Assembly: GCF_037976825.1 (NCBI RefSeq)
Contig: NZ_CP150269.1
Coordinates: forward strand, 1,717,501-1,781,500
Length of the DNA stretch: 64,000 nucleotides
Direction of reading: 5' to 3'
Source: Paenibacillus sp. FSL K6-1330
GTDB lineage: Bacteria > Bacillota > Bacilli > Paenibacillales > Paenibacillaceae
Shown here: positions 55,257 to 63,934 of the stretch, piece by piece
How the letters are laid out: each line of letters opens with the position of its first letter
Position numbering within the stretch: the first letter of the stretch is position 1
Notes under the pieces: model-generated
Told to the model about the DNA's origin: nothing
Databases searched by the model: none
Seen by the model: the letters and a program-made list of their open reading frames with translations, nothing else
Made by a program: the position numbers and the translations under genes

Positions 55257-56789
55257 ATGTCAGAGTACATTCTCGAAATGCGGAACATTACGAAAGCGTT
55301 TCCCGGGGTGAAGGCGCTGGATAACGTGAATTTGAAAGTTCGCGAAGGTGAAATCCATTCCTTGTGCGGGGAGAACGGAGCGGGCAAATCCACGTTGATG
55401 AAAGTGCTGAGCGGCGTGTATCCACACGGCTCCTATGAGGGAGATATTTTGTTCAAAGGCAGCGTCTGCGAATTTAAAAATATCAAGCAAAGCGAAGATC
55501 TGGGCATCGTCATCATCCATCAGGAGCTTGCGTTGATCCCTTATCTGTCGATTGCCGAGAACATTTACTTGGGGAACGAGCGTGCCGAGAAGGGCATTAT
55601 GAACTGGAATGAGACGATGATGGGTGCCAAAGCGCTGCTGGATAAGGTGGGACTCAGCGAGAATCCGAACACACAGGTCGTCAGCATCGGCGTCGGCAAG
55701 CAGCAGCTGGTCGAAATTGCAAAGGCCTTATCCAAGAAGGTGAAGCTGCTTATTTTGGACGAACCGACGGCGGCGCTCAATGAGGACGATAGCGAGAATT
55801 TGCTGGAGCTTATGCTGGAATTCAAGAAACAGGGAATCTCCTGCATCCTAATCTCCCATAAATTGAACGAGGTCTCGAAGGTATCGGATTCCATTACGAT
55901 TCTTCGTGACGGTCAAACCATCGAAACGCTGGATATGAGAGGCGGCGAGGTGAACGAGGACCGGATCATCCGCGGCATGGTCGGCCGGGATTTGACGAAC
56001 CGCTATCCGGAGCGGACACCGAAGATCGGGGAAGTCATTCTGGAGATTAAGGATTGGACGGTATATCACGAACTGCAAGCAGGCCGCAAAGTGATTGACA
56101 ACGTGAGCATGGATATACGCCGGGGGGAAGTCGTGGGCATTGCCGGGCTGATGGGTTCCGGCCGGACTGAGCTTGCGATGAGTATTTTCGGTAAGGCTTA
56201 CGGCCGGAATATTACCGGAACGCTGCGCAAAGACGGGAAGGAAATCCGGAATCAATCCATTACCGAAGCCATTGATAACGGCTTAGCTTACGTGACCGAG
56301 GACCGTAAGGAATACGGGTTGATCCTCATGGACGATATCAAGCGCAACATCTCGCTTACCGGACTGTCCAAGCTTGCGAGGAACATGGTCATTGATGATA
56401 AGGAAGAAATACTCGTGGCGGAGGACATGCGGAAGAAGCTCAAGATCAAAACGCCGAACATTCTCCAGAAGGCGGGAAACCTCAGCGGGGGGAATCAGCA
56501 GAAGGTCGTCCTAAGTAAATGGATTTATGCCGAGCCGGACATTCTGATCCTGGATGAGCCGACGCGGGGGATTGACGTTGGGGCCAAGTACGAGATATAC
56601 GCGATCATTAACCAGCTGGCGGATGAGGGGAAGGGCGTGCTTGTCATTTCCTCGGAGCTGCCGGAGATTTTAGGGATCTGCGACCGGATTTATGTCATGA
56701 GCGCGGGGCGGATAACCGGTGAGGTTAGCAGAGAGCAGGCTTCGCAGGAAACCCTGATGAGATACATGACCAAGAACGGAGGGGCTTAA
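55257..56789 (+). CDS. mmsA: Sugar ABC importer double ATPase (MmsA/GguA type)
   Basis: A 510-residue protein with two fused ATPase domains, typical of monosaccharide importers (MglA, XylG, GguA). Domain 1 has Walker [10 protein letters not shown] (about residue 36), [19 protein letters not shown] and [10 protein letters not shown]. Domain 2 has a degenerate Walker [10 protein letters not shown], signature [14 protein letters not shown] and [12 protein letters not shown]. Degeneration of the second Walker A is normal in this family. AGGAAGGTGA precedes the ATG. It lies between the ChvE-type protein and the permease in one operon. Confidence 0.92.
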   Translation: MSEYILEMRNITKAFPGVKALDNVNLKVREGEIHSLCGENGAGKSTLMKVLSGVYPHGSYEGDILFKGSVCEFKNIKQSEDLGIVIIHQELALIPYLSIAENIYLGNERAEKGIMNWNETMMGAKALLDKVGLSENPNTQVVSIGVGKQQLVEIAKALSKKVKLLILDEPTAALNEDDSENLLELMLEFKKQGISCILISHKLNEVSKVSDSITILRDGQTIETLDMRGGEVNEDRIIRGMVGRDLTNRYPERTPKIGEVILEIKDWTVYHELQAGRKVIDNVSMDIRRGEVVGIAGLMGSGRTELAMSIFGKAYGRNITGTLRKDGKEIRNQSITEAIDNGLAYVTEDRKEYGLILMDDIKRNISLTGLSKLARNMVIDDKEEILVAEDMRKKLKIKTPNILQKAGNLSGGNQQKVVLSKWIYAEPDILILDEPTRGIDVGAKYEIYAIINQLADEGKGVLVISSELPEILGICDRIYVMSAGRITGEVSREQASQETLMRYMTKNGGA

Positions 56790-56791
56790 GC

Positions 56792-57958
56792 ATGGAAACA
56801 CTCAAAAAAATGTTCAAAAACAACATCCGCCAATACGGGATGATCATCGCCCTTGTTGTCATTATGATATTTTTCCAGATCATTACGGGCGGGCTGCTGC
56901 TGGAGCCGATCAACATCACAAACCTGATTCTCCAGAACAGCTACATCCTCGTACTTGCTATCGGCATGGTGCTTGTCATTATTACGGGCCATATTGATTT
57001 GTCGGTCGGTTCGGTAGCTGCTTTCGTCGGTGCAGTGGCCGCGATTATGATGGTGGATATGCAGCTGCATCCGGTCATTGCGGTGATCGTGTCTCTGATC
57101 GTCGGGGGCCTGATCGGTGCTTGGCAGGGGTTCTGGGTGGCTTATGTAAGGATACCGGCCTTTATCGTAACGCTTGCGGGAATGCTGTTGTTCCGTGGTC
57201 TAACCATGATTGTGCTGGAAGGTCAATCGATTGCGCCTTTTCCTTCAGGCTTCCAGAAACTGAGCTCCGGCTTTATTCCGGATTTCGGTAACACCGGCAC
57301 CAATCTAATCGCGATTCTGGCTGGGATCGTCTTTACGGTTATTTTCCTGATCAATGAGCTTCGCGAGCGAAAATCGCATAAAAAATACAACTTCGAAGTA
57401 TTGCCAAACGGCTTGTTCCTTTTGAAGCTTATACTTATCGCGGCGGTGATCAATGCCTTTACGTTCATGCTGGCCAGTTATGCCGGCCTGCCGAACATTC
57501 TGATTCTGCTATTGGTGTTGATCATCATCTATTCCTTCGTGATGAACAAAACCGTGATGGGCCGTCATATTTATGCGCTTGGCGGCAACGAGAAAGCGGC
57601 GGCTCTGTCCGGCGTGAAAACCAAGAAGGTCACCTTCTGGGTATTCGTCAACATGGGTGTGATGGCAGCGATCTCCGGGTTGATCTTTGCCGCCCGCTTG
57701 AACGCGGCGACGCCAAGAGCTGGCACGAACTTTGAGCTGGATGCCATCGCGGCGAGCTTCATTGGCGGCGCTTCGGCTACCGGCGGGATCGGTACGGTCT
57801 TTGGTGCCATCATCGGCGGTCTCGTCATGGGCGTGCTCAATAACGGGATGTCGCTTGTAGGTCTTGGCATCGACTGGCAGCAAGGAATCAAAGGTCTGGT
57901 TCTGCTCGCAGCGGTAGCCTTCGATATTTACAATAAAAAGAAGAGCAGTGCTGCTTAA
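56792..57958 (+). CDS. mmsB: Sugar ABC importer permease (MmsB/GguB type)
   Basis: A 388-residue membrane protein with about ten helices of the ribose/xylose permease family. IGMVLVIITGHIDLSVGSVAAFVGAV, FIVTLAGMLLFRGL, GRHIYALGGNEKAAALSGV and SFIGGASATGGIGTVFGAIIGG are family hallmarks. Two bases separate it from the ATPase gene. It is longer than RbsC and matches the GguB length class. Transported sugar is probably a pentose or galactose-like monosaccharide, but this is inferred only. Confidence 0.92.
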   Translation: METLKKMFKNNIRQYGMIIALVVIMIFFQIITGGLLLEPINITNLILQNSYILVLAIGMVLVIITGHIDLSVGSVAAFVGAVAAIMMVDMQLHPVIAVIVSLIVGGLIGAWQGFWVAYVRIPAFIVTLAGMLLFRGLTMIVLEGQSIAPFPSGFQKLSSGFIPDFGNTGTNLIAILAGIVFTVIFLINELRERKSHKKYNFEVLPNGLFLLKLILIAAVINAFTFMLASYAGLPNILILLLVLIIIYSFVMNKTVMGRHIYALGGNEKAAALSGVKTKKVTFWVFVNMGVMAAISGLIFAARLNAATPRAGTNFELDAIAASFIGGASATGGIGTVFGAIIGGLVMGVLNNGMSLVGLGIDWQQGIKGLVLLAAVAFDIYNKKKSSAA

Positions 57959-57978
57959 TTTAAAACGATGTAAATGAT

Positions 57979-58033
57979 AAATGGCTGACTCCGGGGTAGA
58001 TCTGTTGCTCCCCTTGGATCAGCCATTTATTTT
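57979..58033. terminator. Bidirectional terminator
   Basis: Perfect 10-bp outer arms aaatggctga and tcagccattt with inner ggggtag/ctcccc pairing. T-rich on the plus side (tattttg) and on the minus side. Confidence 0.8.
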
Positions 58034-58042
58034 GCGTATATA

Positions 58043-58771
58043 TTACATTTTAATCGTAACTCTTCGGGTTATCAGTCGAATCAGAATAAGTATAATCAGA
58101 ATGACGGCCACGGACCCTGCAAGAGAAACCGGCAGCGAGACGGAAAAGGCTGTCGTGACTGGCAGCCACTGTTCCCATATGGAAGCCAGCTCAAATTGCC
58201 ACAATGCATCCATGAAGCCGATTAACACGAGGGCTACGGCGATCCACCCCAAGCCGCGAATCCAGCCAAACCGGTAAAATCCGGATCCGATCATCCACCC
58301 CATCAGATAATAGATAAAGATTTGGATGCCGTAGGAGGCAAGCATCAGCAGCCAGCTGTTATCAAACTCCTGCATCAGCGGGGTGCTGCCTGCATCATGG
58401 GATGTAACCATCCCGATGATCCAATTGCCTAGACCCACCACGACTGGGAAGGCCAATGACAGATAGACGGCAGCCACAGCGGCTCCATTGAAGAAATCCT
58501 TACGGGTTACTCCATGTCTTACATAGTAGCTAAGGAAGCCATAAGCAGAAATAATACCGATTACCAGCATGAAGCCCTTGGTTGAGCGGTAAGTGATAGA
58601 GAAGAAGTCCTCCTCTGCGATTCCTTCGCGAACATTGACACCAACGCTGGTACCGATGCCGACTCCAATATAGATCAGCAGCACAATAAATAGAAATCCT
58701 AAGGCCCAGCTGCCTTGCTGAATAAACATGTCTGTCGATACTCTGGTTACGGCTGATGACGTTTTTTTCAT
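58043..58771 (-). CDS. ABC exporter permease of a YtrA/GntR-linked system
   Basis: A 242-residue protein with six membrane helices and a few charged loops (YYVRHGVTRKDFF resembles the ABC-2 permease loop after helix 2). It overlaps the ATPase gene by four bases and has no other recognisable motif. Third gene of the GntR-ATPase-permease operon. The arrangement resembles ytr systems of Bacillota that respond to cell-wall-active compounds; the actual function is unknown. Confidence 0.82.
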   Translation of the reverse strand: MKKTSSAVTRVSTDMFIQQGSWALGFLFIVLLIYIGVGIGTSVGVNVREGIAEEDFFSITYRSTKGFMLVIGIISAYGFLSYYVRHGVTRKDFFNGAAVAAVYLSLAFPVVVGLGNWIIGMVTSHDAGSTPLMQEFDNSWLLMLASYGIQIFIYYLMGWMIGSGFYRFGWIRGLGWIAVALVLIGFMDALWQFELASIWEQWLPVTTAFSVSLPVSLAGSVAVILIILILIRLITRRVTIKM

Positions 58772-59646
58772 GCGGAATATTCCTCCCCCGTCAGATGGAT
58801 AAACAAGTCCTGGAGCGAGATCGGCCCGATCTCAAGTCCTGCCCGATGTGCGGCTAGCTGGGATGCCTCGTTTAATTCCCCATAGACCATGACGGCCTTG
58901 GTAGAACCGAGCTGCTGCACGTTGAGCACCTTCAAGCCCTGGATGAATTCATCTACCTTTGCCGCCGGGCCCGTAATGGAAACGCCCCGGGACGTGAGGC
59001 TTTCATAATCGTCTTGCAGCACGAACTGGCCTTTGTGAATGATAATGACTTCTTCAAACAGATAATCCATCTCCGAAACCAGGTGGGTGGAGAGAATGAA
59101 TGTACGGGGATGGCGCTCCTGGTCTTTCAGCAGTTCCCGGTAAAAAATTTCGCGTGACGGTGCATCCATGCCGAGATAAACTTCATCCAGTATGGTAACT
59201 GGCGAGCGGCTGGCGAGTCCGATGCATACGTTAAAAGCGGATTGCATCCCTTTGGAAAGCTGCTTCAGCTGTTTATCCAAGGGCAAATTGAATTTGCGTG
59301 CGAGCTCAAGGGCGTACATGGTATCAAAATGGGGCCGGTGTCTGGCTATGGAATCAATCGCTACCTTGACCTTGTCCGTCTCGTCTTTGTAGTCTACATC
59401 ATAGAAGAAGGAGACTTCCCTCATGATCTTCGCATTTTCGAACGGCTGCTCGCCGCCAATCGTAACCGATCCCGATGAGGGTTCGCGAAATGAAGCAAGA
59501 ACAGACAGTAGTGAGGTTTTGCCTGCTCCGTTGCGCCCCAGGAGACCATAAATTTTGCCTGCTGGGAGATGAAGCGAAACATTTCGGACGGCTTCGAGGT
59601 CACCGTATACCACCGATACGCGGTCAAACTGAACATCAAGATTCAT
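58768..59646 (-). CDS. ABC exporter ATPase (YtrB-like)
   Basis: A 292-residue ATPase with Walker A GRNGAGKTS and signature QLSKGMQSAFNVCIGLAS. Walker B is TILDEVYLGMD, with the usual Pro-Thr after the catalytic Glu replaced by Val-Tyr. The switch His is in LSTHLVSEMD. A C-terminal domain of about 80 residues ends in ISLQDLFIHLTGEE. The ATG at 59646 follows AAGGAAGTGA and overlaps the regulator gene by 11 bases. It powers the following permease. Confidence 0.88.
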   Translation of the reverse strand: MNLDVQFDRVSVVYGDLEAVRNVSLHLPAGKIYGLLGRNGAGKTSLLSVLASFREPSSGSVTIGGEQPFENAKIMREVSFFYDVDYKDETDKVKVAIDSIARHRPHFDTMYALELARKFNLPLDKQLKQLSKGMQSAFNVCIGLASRSPVTILDEVYLGMDAPSREIFYRELLKDQERHPRTFILSTHLVSEMDYLFEEVIIIHKGQFVLQDDYESLTSRGVSITGPAAKVDEFIQGLKVLNVQQLGSTKAVMVYGELNEASQLAAHRAGLEIGPISLQDLFIHLTGEEYSA

Positions 59647-60022
59647 GGAGGTCACTTCCTTTTAATTGGGTTATGATTTGAAAAAGTTCATCCATGGACA
59701 AGCCGAGTTTGTCTGCTTCCTGTACCATTGGCATCACATAATGTTCCGCAAATGCACTCTTTCGGGTCTGGAGCAGCATTTCCTTGGCCCCTTCTGCAAC
59801 AAACATGCCGACACCTCGCTTTTTATAGATGAGTCCGGAATCAACCAGAAGGTTGATGCCCTTTAATACCGTGATGTGATTGATTTTGTAAAATTGGGAG
59901 AGCTGCGTCGTGGAAGGAACCTGTTCACCTTCAAGCAGTAGATCATTCACGATCTGGTCCTCGATCTTCTCCTTGATCTGGATGAACAGGGGCTTATTAT
60001 CTGGATGCACGGTACCGCTCAA
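59636..60022 (-). CDS. GntR-family regulator, YtrA subfamily
   Basis: A 128-residue regulator. The winged helix of the GntR family is at residues about 10-76 (QIKEKIEDQIVNDLLLEGEQVPSTTQLSQFYKINHITVLKGINLLVDSGLIYKKRGVGMFV). It is followed only by a short helical tail, which is the YtrA layout rather than a ligand-binding domain. It starts with TTG behind a weak gcggtg site. It probably represses its own operon through the long palindrome at 60057-60088 overlapping the promoter. Confidence 0.9.
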   Translation of the reverse strand: MSGTVHPDNKPLFIQIKEKIEDQIVNDLLLEGEQVPSTTQLSQFYKINHITVLKGINLLVDSGLIYKKRGVGMFVAEGAKEMLLQTRKSAFAEHYVMPMVQEADKLGLSMDELFQIITQLKGSDLHES

Positions 60023-60056
60023 TAAGAATCACCGCCTTACCTTCATGTCCTGTTAA

Positions 60057-60088
60057 GGTTATATACTCATATATATGACTATATAACC
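60057..60088. promoter_or_regulatory. 32-bp near-perfect palindrome, YtrA-type operator
   Basis: Outer half-sites GGTTATATA (60057-60065) and TATATAACC (60080-60088) flank an inner dyad TCATATATATGA. In total 15 of 16 positions per half are complementary. It overlaps the -10 box of the minus-strand promoter. Confidence 0.75.
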
Positions 60089-60109
60089 AAAAGGTGAATC
60101 GATTGTCAA
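60080..60109 (-). promoter_or_regulatory. Sigma-A promoter of the GntR-ABC operon
   Basis: On the minus strand TTGACA (60109-60104) and TATATA (60085-60080) are 18 bases apart. The operator-like palindrome covers the -10. Confidence 0.75.
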
Positions 60110-60162
60110 GCATTTAGTTGGATGTCGCAAATCCATTAACACGCATTTCCAAAAAACAACGT

Positions 60163-60197
60163 CAAAAAGGCCGACCAGAAGGATCTGGTCGACCTTG
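60163..60197 (-). terminator. Terminator of the CwlK-type gene
   Basis: Arms aaggtcgaccag and ctggtcggcctt (minus strand) flank a 6-base loop and are followed by five Ts. It is the first such structure downstream of the peptidase gene. The 225 bases between terminator and gene show nothing recognisable. Confidence 0.8.
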
Positions 60198-60422
60198 ATC
60201 TAAACGCTGATGCGTAAGTCATTATCTTGCGTATAACTAAAGTATGCGAACCTCGATGCTCAATAAAAGATGATGCGTAATACCAAAATTCCAGTAATTC
60301 TTACGGACTCAGAATACGTTATTTCGTTAAAAACAGACTCTCTTCTCACCGTAACAGACAGGGGAGCTCTTATTTACGGTTAAAAGCGGAGGTAAACTAT
60401 ATTTACAAATTGCTATAGCCGT

Positions 60423-61010
60423 TCACTTTGCTTCCAAAGTCTCGGAAGCGTCCATGGGAGGGAGTTTTCCACGTTTCAAATCACGGATCGTCAGTCCGAA
60501 ATCGATCTGTAGATGCGGATAATCCGGGAAGTTGGCCCAATCACCGCCCCACTGGAAGCCTAAATCTTTGGCAATTTCCACAACTTCCATCCAGTCGGCC
60601 TTGCCGTTTCCGTTCCCGTCATATTCCATATCCCAGATGATGCTTCCATCCTTTAGTCTTAGCGCAAAATCAATCGCAAGTCCATAGTTGTGAAGGGATT
60701 CTCCTGCCTTGGCATTCGTCACGATGTCGCCCTCGGTGCTGCGGCCCTGATTGTAGATGCGGGTCTGCTCTTCATGACTGCGGTAACCGTCCGTTATGAT
60801 GATCGCGATTCCTTTTTTCTTGGTGAGACGGACAAGCTCGTTCTTTTGCTGCAATACATACGGGTGGAGCTGTGAGACTTTAGGGTCTTCTTTACTATTA
60901 AAATCAAGATCGTTGATGAATCCCGGTATGGAGGTTTGCAGCTGCATATAAAATATGGCGAGTAATAAGGCAGCAATTAAGAAAAGTGTCGTTTTTTTGC
61001 GTTTGATCAT
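60423..61010 (-). CDS. Peptidoglycan endopeptidase/carboxypeptidase, M15 family (CwlK/VanY-like)
   Basis: A 195-residue exported zinc peptidase. An N-terminal hydrophobic helix (about residues 8-23) without a clear cleavage site suggests an anchored or secreted form. The M15 metal site is intact: SLHNYGLAIDFAL supplies His and Asp, YPHLQIDF the third His, and DGYRSHEEQTRIYNQGR the substrate strand. CwlK of Bacillus cuts the L-Ala-D-Glu bond of the stem peptide; VanY cuts D-Ala-D-Ala. I favour the CwlK type, but the bond is not decided by sequence alone. Single gene. Confidence 0.87.
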   Translation of the reverse strand: MIKRKKTTLFLIAALLLAIFYMQLQTSIPGFINDLDFNSKEDPKVSQLHPYVLQQKNELVRLTKKKGIAIIITDGYRSHEEQTRIYNQGRSTEGDIVTNAKAGESLHNYGLAIDFALRLKDGSIIWDMEYDGNGNGKADWMEVVEIAKDLGFQWGGDWANFPDYPHLQIDFGLTIRDLKRGKLPPMDASETLEAK

Positions 61011-61186
61011 GCGAACTCTTTAATCTACCTACTTTCATATAATGGCTTACTCTATTATATCGGCATCCCGCCTCGGATTCCAACAGAGGGGACTTCCTGA
61101 CCAGATATCGACATGAATAGCAATCCATGGTTTATCGCATCCTATTCATTAAAATGGTCGCTATCCGAAAAAAAGGGGGGATTGCA

Positions 61187-61714
61187 ATGAGCAATATTCA
61201 AAATATGTCGATGAGGCTCAACCAGCTATCAAGCGAATTGACTACGGCAGCGCAAAACGGGGGAATGAACGAAGTCGGGATGATCGTGAGCCAGCTCAGC
61301 CAGATCCAAGCTGAACTTCAAAGCGCCCAGGCTGCAGTTTCGCCTGAAACTTCTGCTGCTGTCCGTCAGGAACTGGTGAATTGCCGGATGGTTTTGCATG
61401 GGATGATGAATACGGTGCAGGATATCCGAACCGCTACGGCGGAGCAGTACCGCCAAGTGCTGGGCGAGAACAAAACGGCATTCGAGCAAATGGACGAGAC
61501 TGCGCAGCAGAGCGAGTACGCCGAAGCCTATCAACATCGTCAGCTGTTCCAGCAGATGGACCATGTCAGCCAGCAGCTTCATCAGCTGGATGGTTCGATG
61601 CTGGATGCAGGTTATCAGATGGAGCGGGGACAGGTGACCGGCGACAGTCTGAATGGAGCGGTAACGATTGAGGGGCTGACTTCAGGTACAGACGAAACCG
61701 GAAGCATGATGTAA
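61187..61714 (+). CDS. Glutamine-rich coiled-coil protein of unknown function
   Basis: I do not recognise this 175-residue protein. It is soluble, rich in Gln, Met and Ala, and largely helical, with heptad-like patterns at about residues 5-50 and 85-135 (IVSQLSQIQAELQSAQAAV, LFQQMDHVSQQLHQLD). The C-terminal 30 residues are Gly/Thr-rich and probably flexible. There is no signal peptide or cysteine pair. AAAGGGGG precedes the ATG at 61187. It stands alone with its own terminator. Confidence 0.75.
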   Translation: MSNIQNMSMRLNQLSSELTTAAQNGGMNEVGMIVSQLSQIQAELQSAQAAVSPETSAAVRQELVNCRMVLHGMMNTVQDIRTATAEQYRQVLGENKTAFEQMDETAQQSEYAEAYQHRQLFQQMDHVSQQLHQLDGSMLDAGYQMERGQVTGDSLNGAVTIEGLTSGTDETGSMM

Positions 61715-61764
61715 GACTGCTCGATCGGAGGATCGAAACAGGATAACAGTTAACTACAATAATC

Positions 61765-61809
61765 GAAGCTGCAGATCCGATTCACAGGATGCTGACAGCT
61801 TCTTTTTTT
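61765..61809 (+). terminator. Terminator after the coiled-coil gene
   Basis: Arms gaagctg and cagcttc with inner atcc/ggat pairing, followed by seven Ts. Confidence 0.8.
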
Positions 61810-61924
61810 AAGAGATATGAACGTATAAATACTAGTGCTTACCTTCCTTACCTAGCACGAAAACCTTCTGCTAGTATGAAGTCTGTCCTTAGAGAAACTG
61901 CGTCAATATCCGTTTTTTTAGTGA

Positions 61925-61961
61925 TTGAAAGAAAACTCCTTTTTAATATATAATTAAGGAG
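61925..61961 (+). promoter_or_regulatory. Promoter and operator-like dyad of the RpiR-type gene
   Basis: TTGAAA (61925-61930) and TATAAT (61949-61954) are 18 bases apart. An inverted repeat CTCCTT-N14-AAGGAG (61936-61961) spans the -10 and could be an operator. Confidence 0.6.
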
Positions 61962-62005
61962 AAAATATTCTTTTTGCGCCTGTTAGAGGAAACGAGGGAT
62001 GTGGA

Positions 62006-62875
62006 ATGGCAAGAGTTGGCCCAAGACTGAATCAATCCAACACGCTGCTGATGATATCGAGCATTTATTCTTCCCTGACCAAGACGGAGAAAAAAGTGGC
62101 TGATTACGTGAAAAGCTACCCTGAGGAAACCGTGCTCGCTACCGTAACGGATTTGTCTGAGAGGGCAGGGGTCGGCGAGACATCCGTCATTCGATTCTGC
62201 CGCAAGCTGGGGTTTCGGGGATTTCATGAATTCAAGCTGTCTGTTGCACAGGATTTGGTGGATCGTCCTCCATCCGTAATGGATACCGCTATCGATGAGC
62301 AGGATGACATGATGACGGTGGCCCGCAAGCTGACGATGCAGCATGAAATTTTACTTAAGAATACGCTGGATCTGGTTAACGCCGACAATCTAAAGATGGC
62401 GGTGGATAAGCTGCTGACCGCAAACAAAGTGTATGTCTATGGCGTGGGTTCTTCAGGCATAACCGCACTGGATTTGCATTATCAGCTGATGAGACTGGGG
62501 CTTAATGTGGAAGCGCACCGGGATTCGCATATTATTGCCATGTCCGCTTCCTTGGTCAAGAAGGGCGATCTCGTATTCGCCATTTCCACTTCCGGCAGCA
62601 CGCGTGACCTGGTGGATCCGGTGAAGGAAGCGAAGCAGAATGGAGCGGACGTCATCTGTTTGACCGGACATCTCCGTTCCCCGATTGTTACATACGCGGA
62701 TACGGTTCTCCCTGTATCTTCCAGGGAAATGCCGACAGAGGGCGGAGCCCTGGCAACAAAGTTCATGCAGACGTATATGTTGAACATTCTTACAACGCTC
62801 TTAACGATGAAAAAAGAGGATGCCTCGAAGTCGTTGGAGAAAACCGCGAGGTCCGTTGTGGATAAGCTGTATTAG
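62006..62875 (+). CDS. MurR/RpiR-family regulator with SIS domain
   Basis: A 289-residue regulator. The N-terminal HTH_6 domain (residues about 1-80) has LTKTEKKVADYVKSYPEETV and DLSERAGVGETSVIRFCRKLGFRGFHEFK. The C-terminal SIS domain (about 125-260) has VYVYGVGSSGITALDLHYQLMRLG, VFAISTSGSTRDLV and the REMPTEGGALATKF phosphosugar-binding region. GAGGG precedes the ATG. It is followed 105 bases later by a ROK kinase, and it probably senses a phosphorylated sugar made in that pathway. Confidence 0.92.
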   Translation: MARVGPRLNQSNTLLMISSIYSSLTKTEKKVADYVKSYPEETVLATVTDLSERAGVGETSVIRFCRKLGFRGFHEFKLSVAQDLVDRPPSVMDTAIDEQDDMMTVARKLTMQHEILLKNTLDLVNADNLKMAVDKLLTANKVYVYGVGSSGITALDLHYQLMRLGLNVEAHRDSHIIAMSASLVKKGDLVFAISTSGSTRDLVDPVKEAKQNGADVICLTGHLRSPIVTYADTVLPVSSREMPTEGGALATKFMQTYMLNILTTLLTMKKEDASKSLEKTARSVVDKLY

Positions 62876-62876
62876 T

Positions 62877-62941
62877 GAATCGATCCTTGGGAATCGATAC
62901 ACTTCTGTTCATCTTCGGGCGGGGGCACGGGATGAATCGAT
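62877..62941. repeat. Three GAATCGAT repeats between the RpiR-type and ROK genes
   Basis: GAATCGAT occurs at 62877-62884, 62891-62898 and 62934-62941, all upstream of the ROK start. The first two are 14 bases apart. They could be binding sites for the adjacent regulator. Confidence 0.4.
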
Positions 62942-62980
62942 CTTCCATTTTATTGATTACGAAGGGAGTGTTTACATACT

Positions 62981-63934
62981 ATGAGTTACGCGATCGGTGT
63001 TGATATTGGGGGGACGAAAGTCCAGTTTGCAGTCATTGATCGAGAAGGAAAGATCATAAACCGGCATCTGATGCCTACCGAGGCGAACAAAGGGCCGGAG
63101 CAGCTTATGAACAAAGTCCTGCTTGGCATCGACATGATGATGGAATCCGCCGGTTCAGAGGAAGCGGTGCAAGGTATCGGTATCGGCAGCGCAGGCCAAA
63201 TTGATTTTCGGGAAGGGACCGTTCTATACGCGGGAGATACGTTGCCAGGTTGGACGGGGATGGAGATTAAACGAAAGGTATCTGAACGTTACGATACCCG
63301 GGTGCATGTTGACAATGATGTTAATGTTATAGCCATTGCCGAGAAAATGTACGGCGTTGGCAAGGATTGTGATAACTTTGTGTGCCTTGCTCTTGGTACG
63401 GGGATTGGCGGTGCCGTTATCGAATCGGGGCGTCTTCTTCGAGGGGTCTTTGGCGGGGCAGCGGAGCTTGGCCATGTCAGTATTGACATCAACGGTCCTC
63501 GCTGCAGCTGCGGAAATAACGGCTGTATTGAGCTGTATGCTTCAGGCAGCGGCATTGCCAGATTAGGGCTTGAGATGCAGAAGAGTGAAAGCGCTTCATA
63601 TGATTGGGAACCTAATGCTCGGGATATTGTTAAGGCCTGGCACCGGGATGATCCGTCGGCCACGGAGGTGATGCGGGTTGTTATCCGAGCACTGGGAGCG
63701 GCTGTTGCCGGTTATATTCATGCATTTAATCCGGAGGTAGTGGTAATTGGCGGGGGAGTGGCGGAATCGGGTCCTCGTTTTTTGCAGGCGCTCGATCAGG
63801 AGGTCGATGTCCGGACTTCTTCGTATATGAGAAGCTGCTGCAGGATTATGCCTGCTAACTTTGGCAGTGATGCAGGTGTCATAGGCGCAGCTGCTCAAGT
63901 GTGGCATTACGGTAAGATGGATTCTATGTTGTAA
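62981..63934 (+). CDS. ROK-family sugar kinase (glucokinase-like)
   Basis: A 317-residue cytoplasmic kinase of the ROK family. The ATP-binding motif is GVDIGGTKVQFAVID, the catalytic Asp is in VDNDVNVIAIAE, and LALGTGIGGAVIE follows. The zinc-binding ROK motif is ELGHVSIDINGPRCSCGNNGCIELYAS, and the adenine-binding motif is VVIGGGVAESG. No helix-turn-helix is present, so this is an enzyme rather than a ROK repressor. It most likely phosphorylates glucose, N-acetylmannosamine or N-acetylglucosamine. The RpiR-type neighbour suits an amino-sugar or hexose pathway. GAAGGGAG lies 12 bases before the ATG. The operon may continue beyond the window. Confidence 0.9.
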   Translation: MSYAIGVDIGGTKVQFAVIDREGKIINRHLMPTEANKGPEQLMNKVLLGIDMMMESAGSEEAVQGIGIGSAGQIDFREGTVLYAGDTLPGWTGMEIKRKVSERYDTRVHVDNDVNVIAIAEKMYGVGKDCDNFVCLALGTGIGGAVIESGRLLRGVFGGAAELGHVSIDINGPRCSCGNNGCIELYASGSGIARLGLEMQKSESASYDWEPNARDIVKAWHRDDPSATEVMRVVIRALGAAVAGYIHAFNPEVVVIGGGVAESGPRFLQALDQEVDVRTSSYMRSCCRIMPANFGSDAGVIGAAAQVWHYGKMDSML

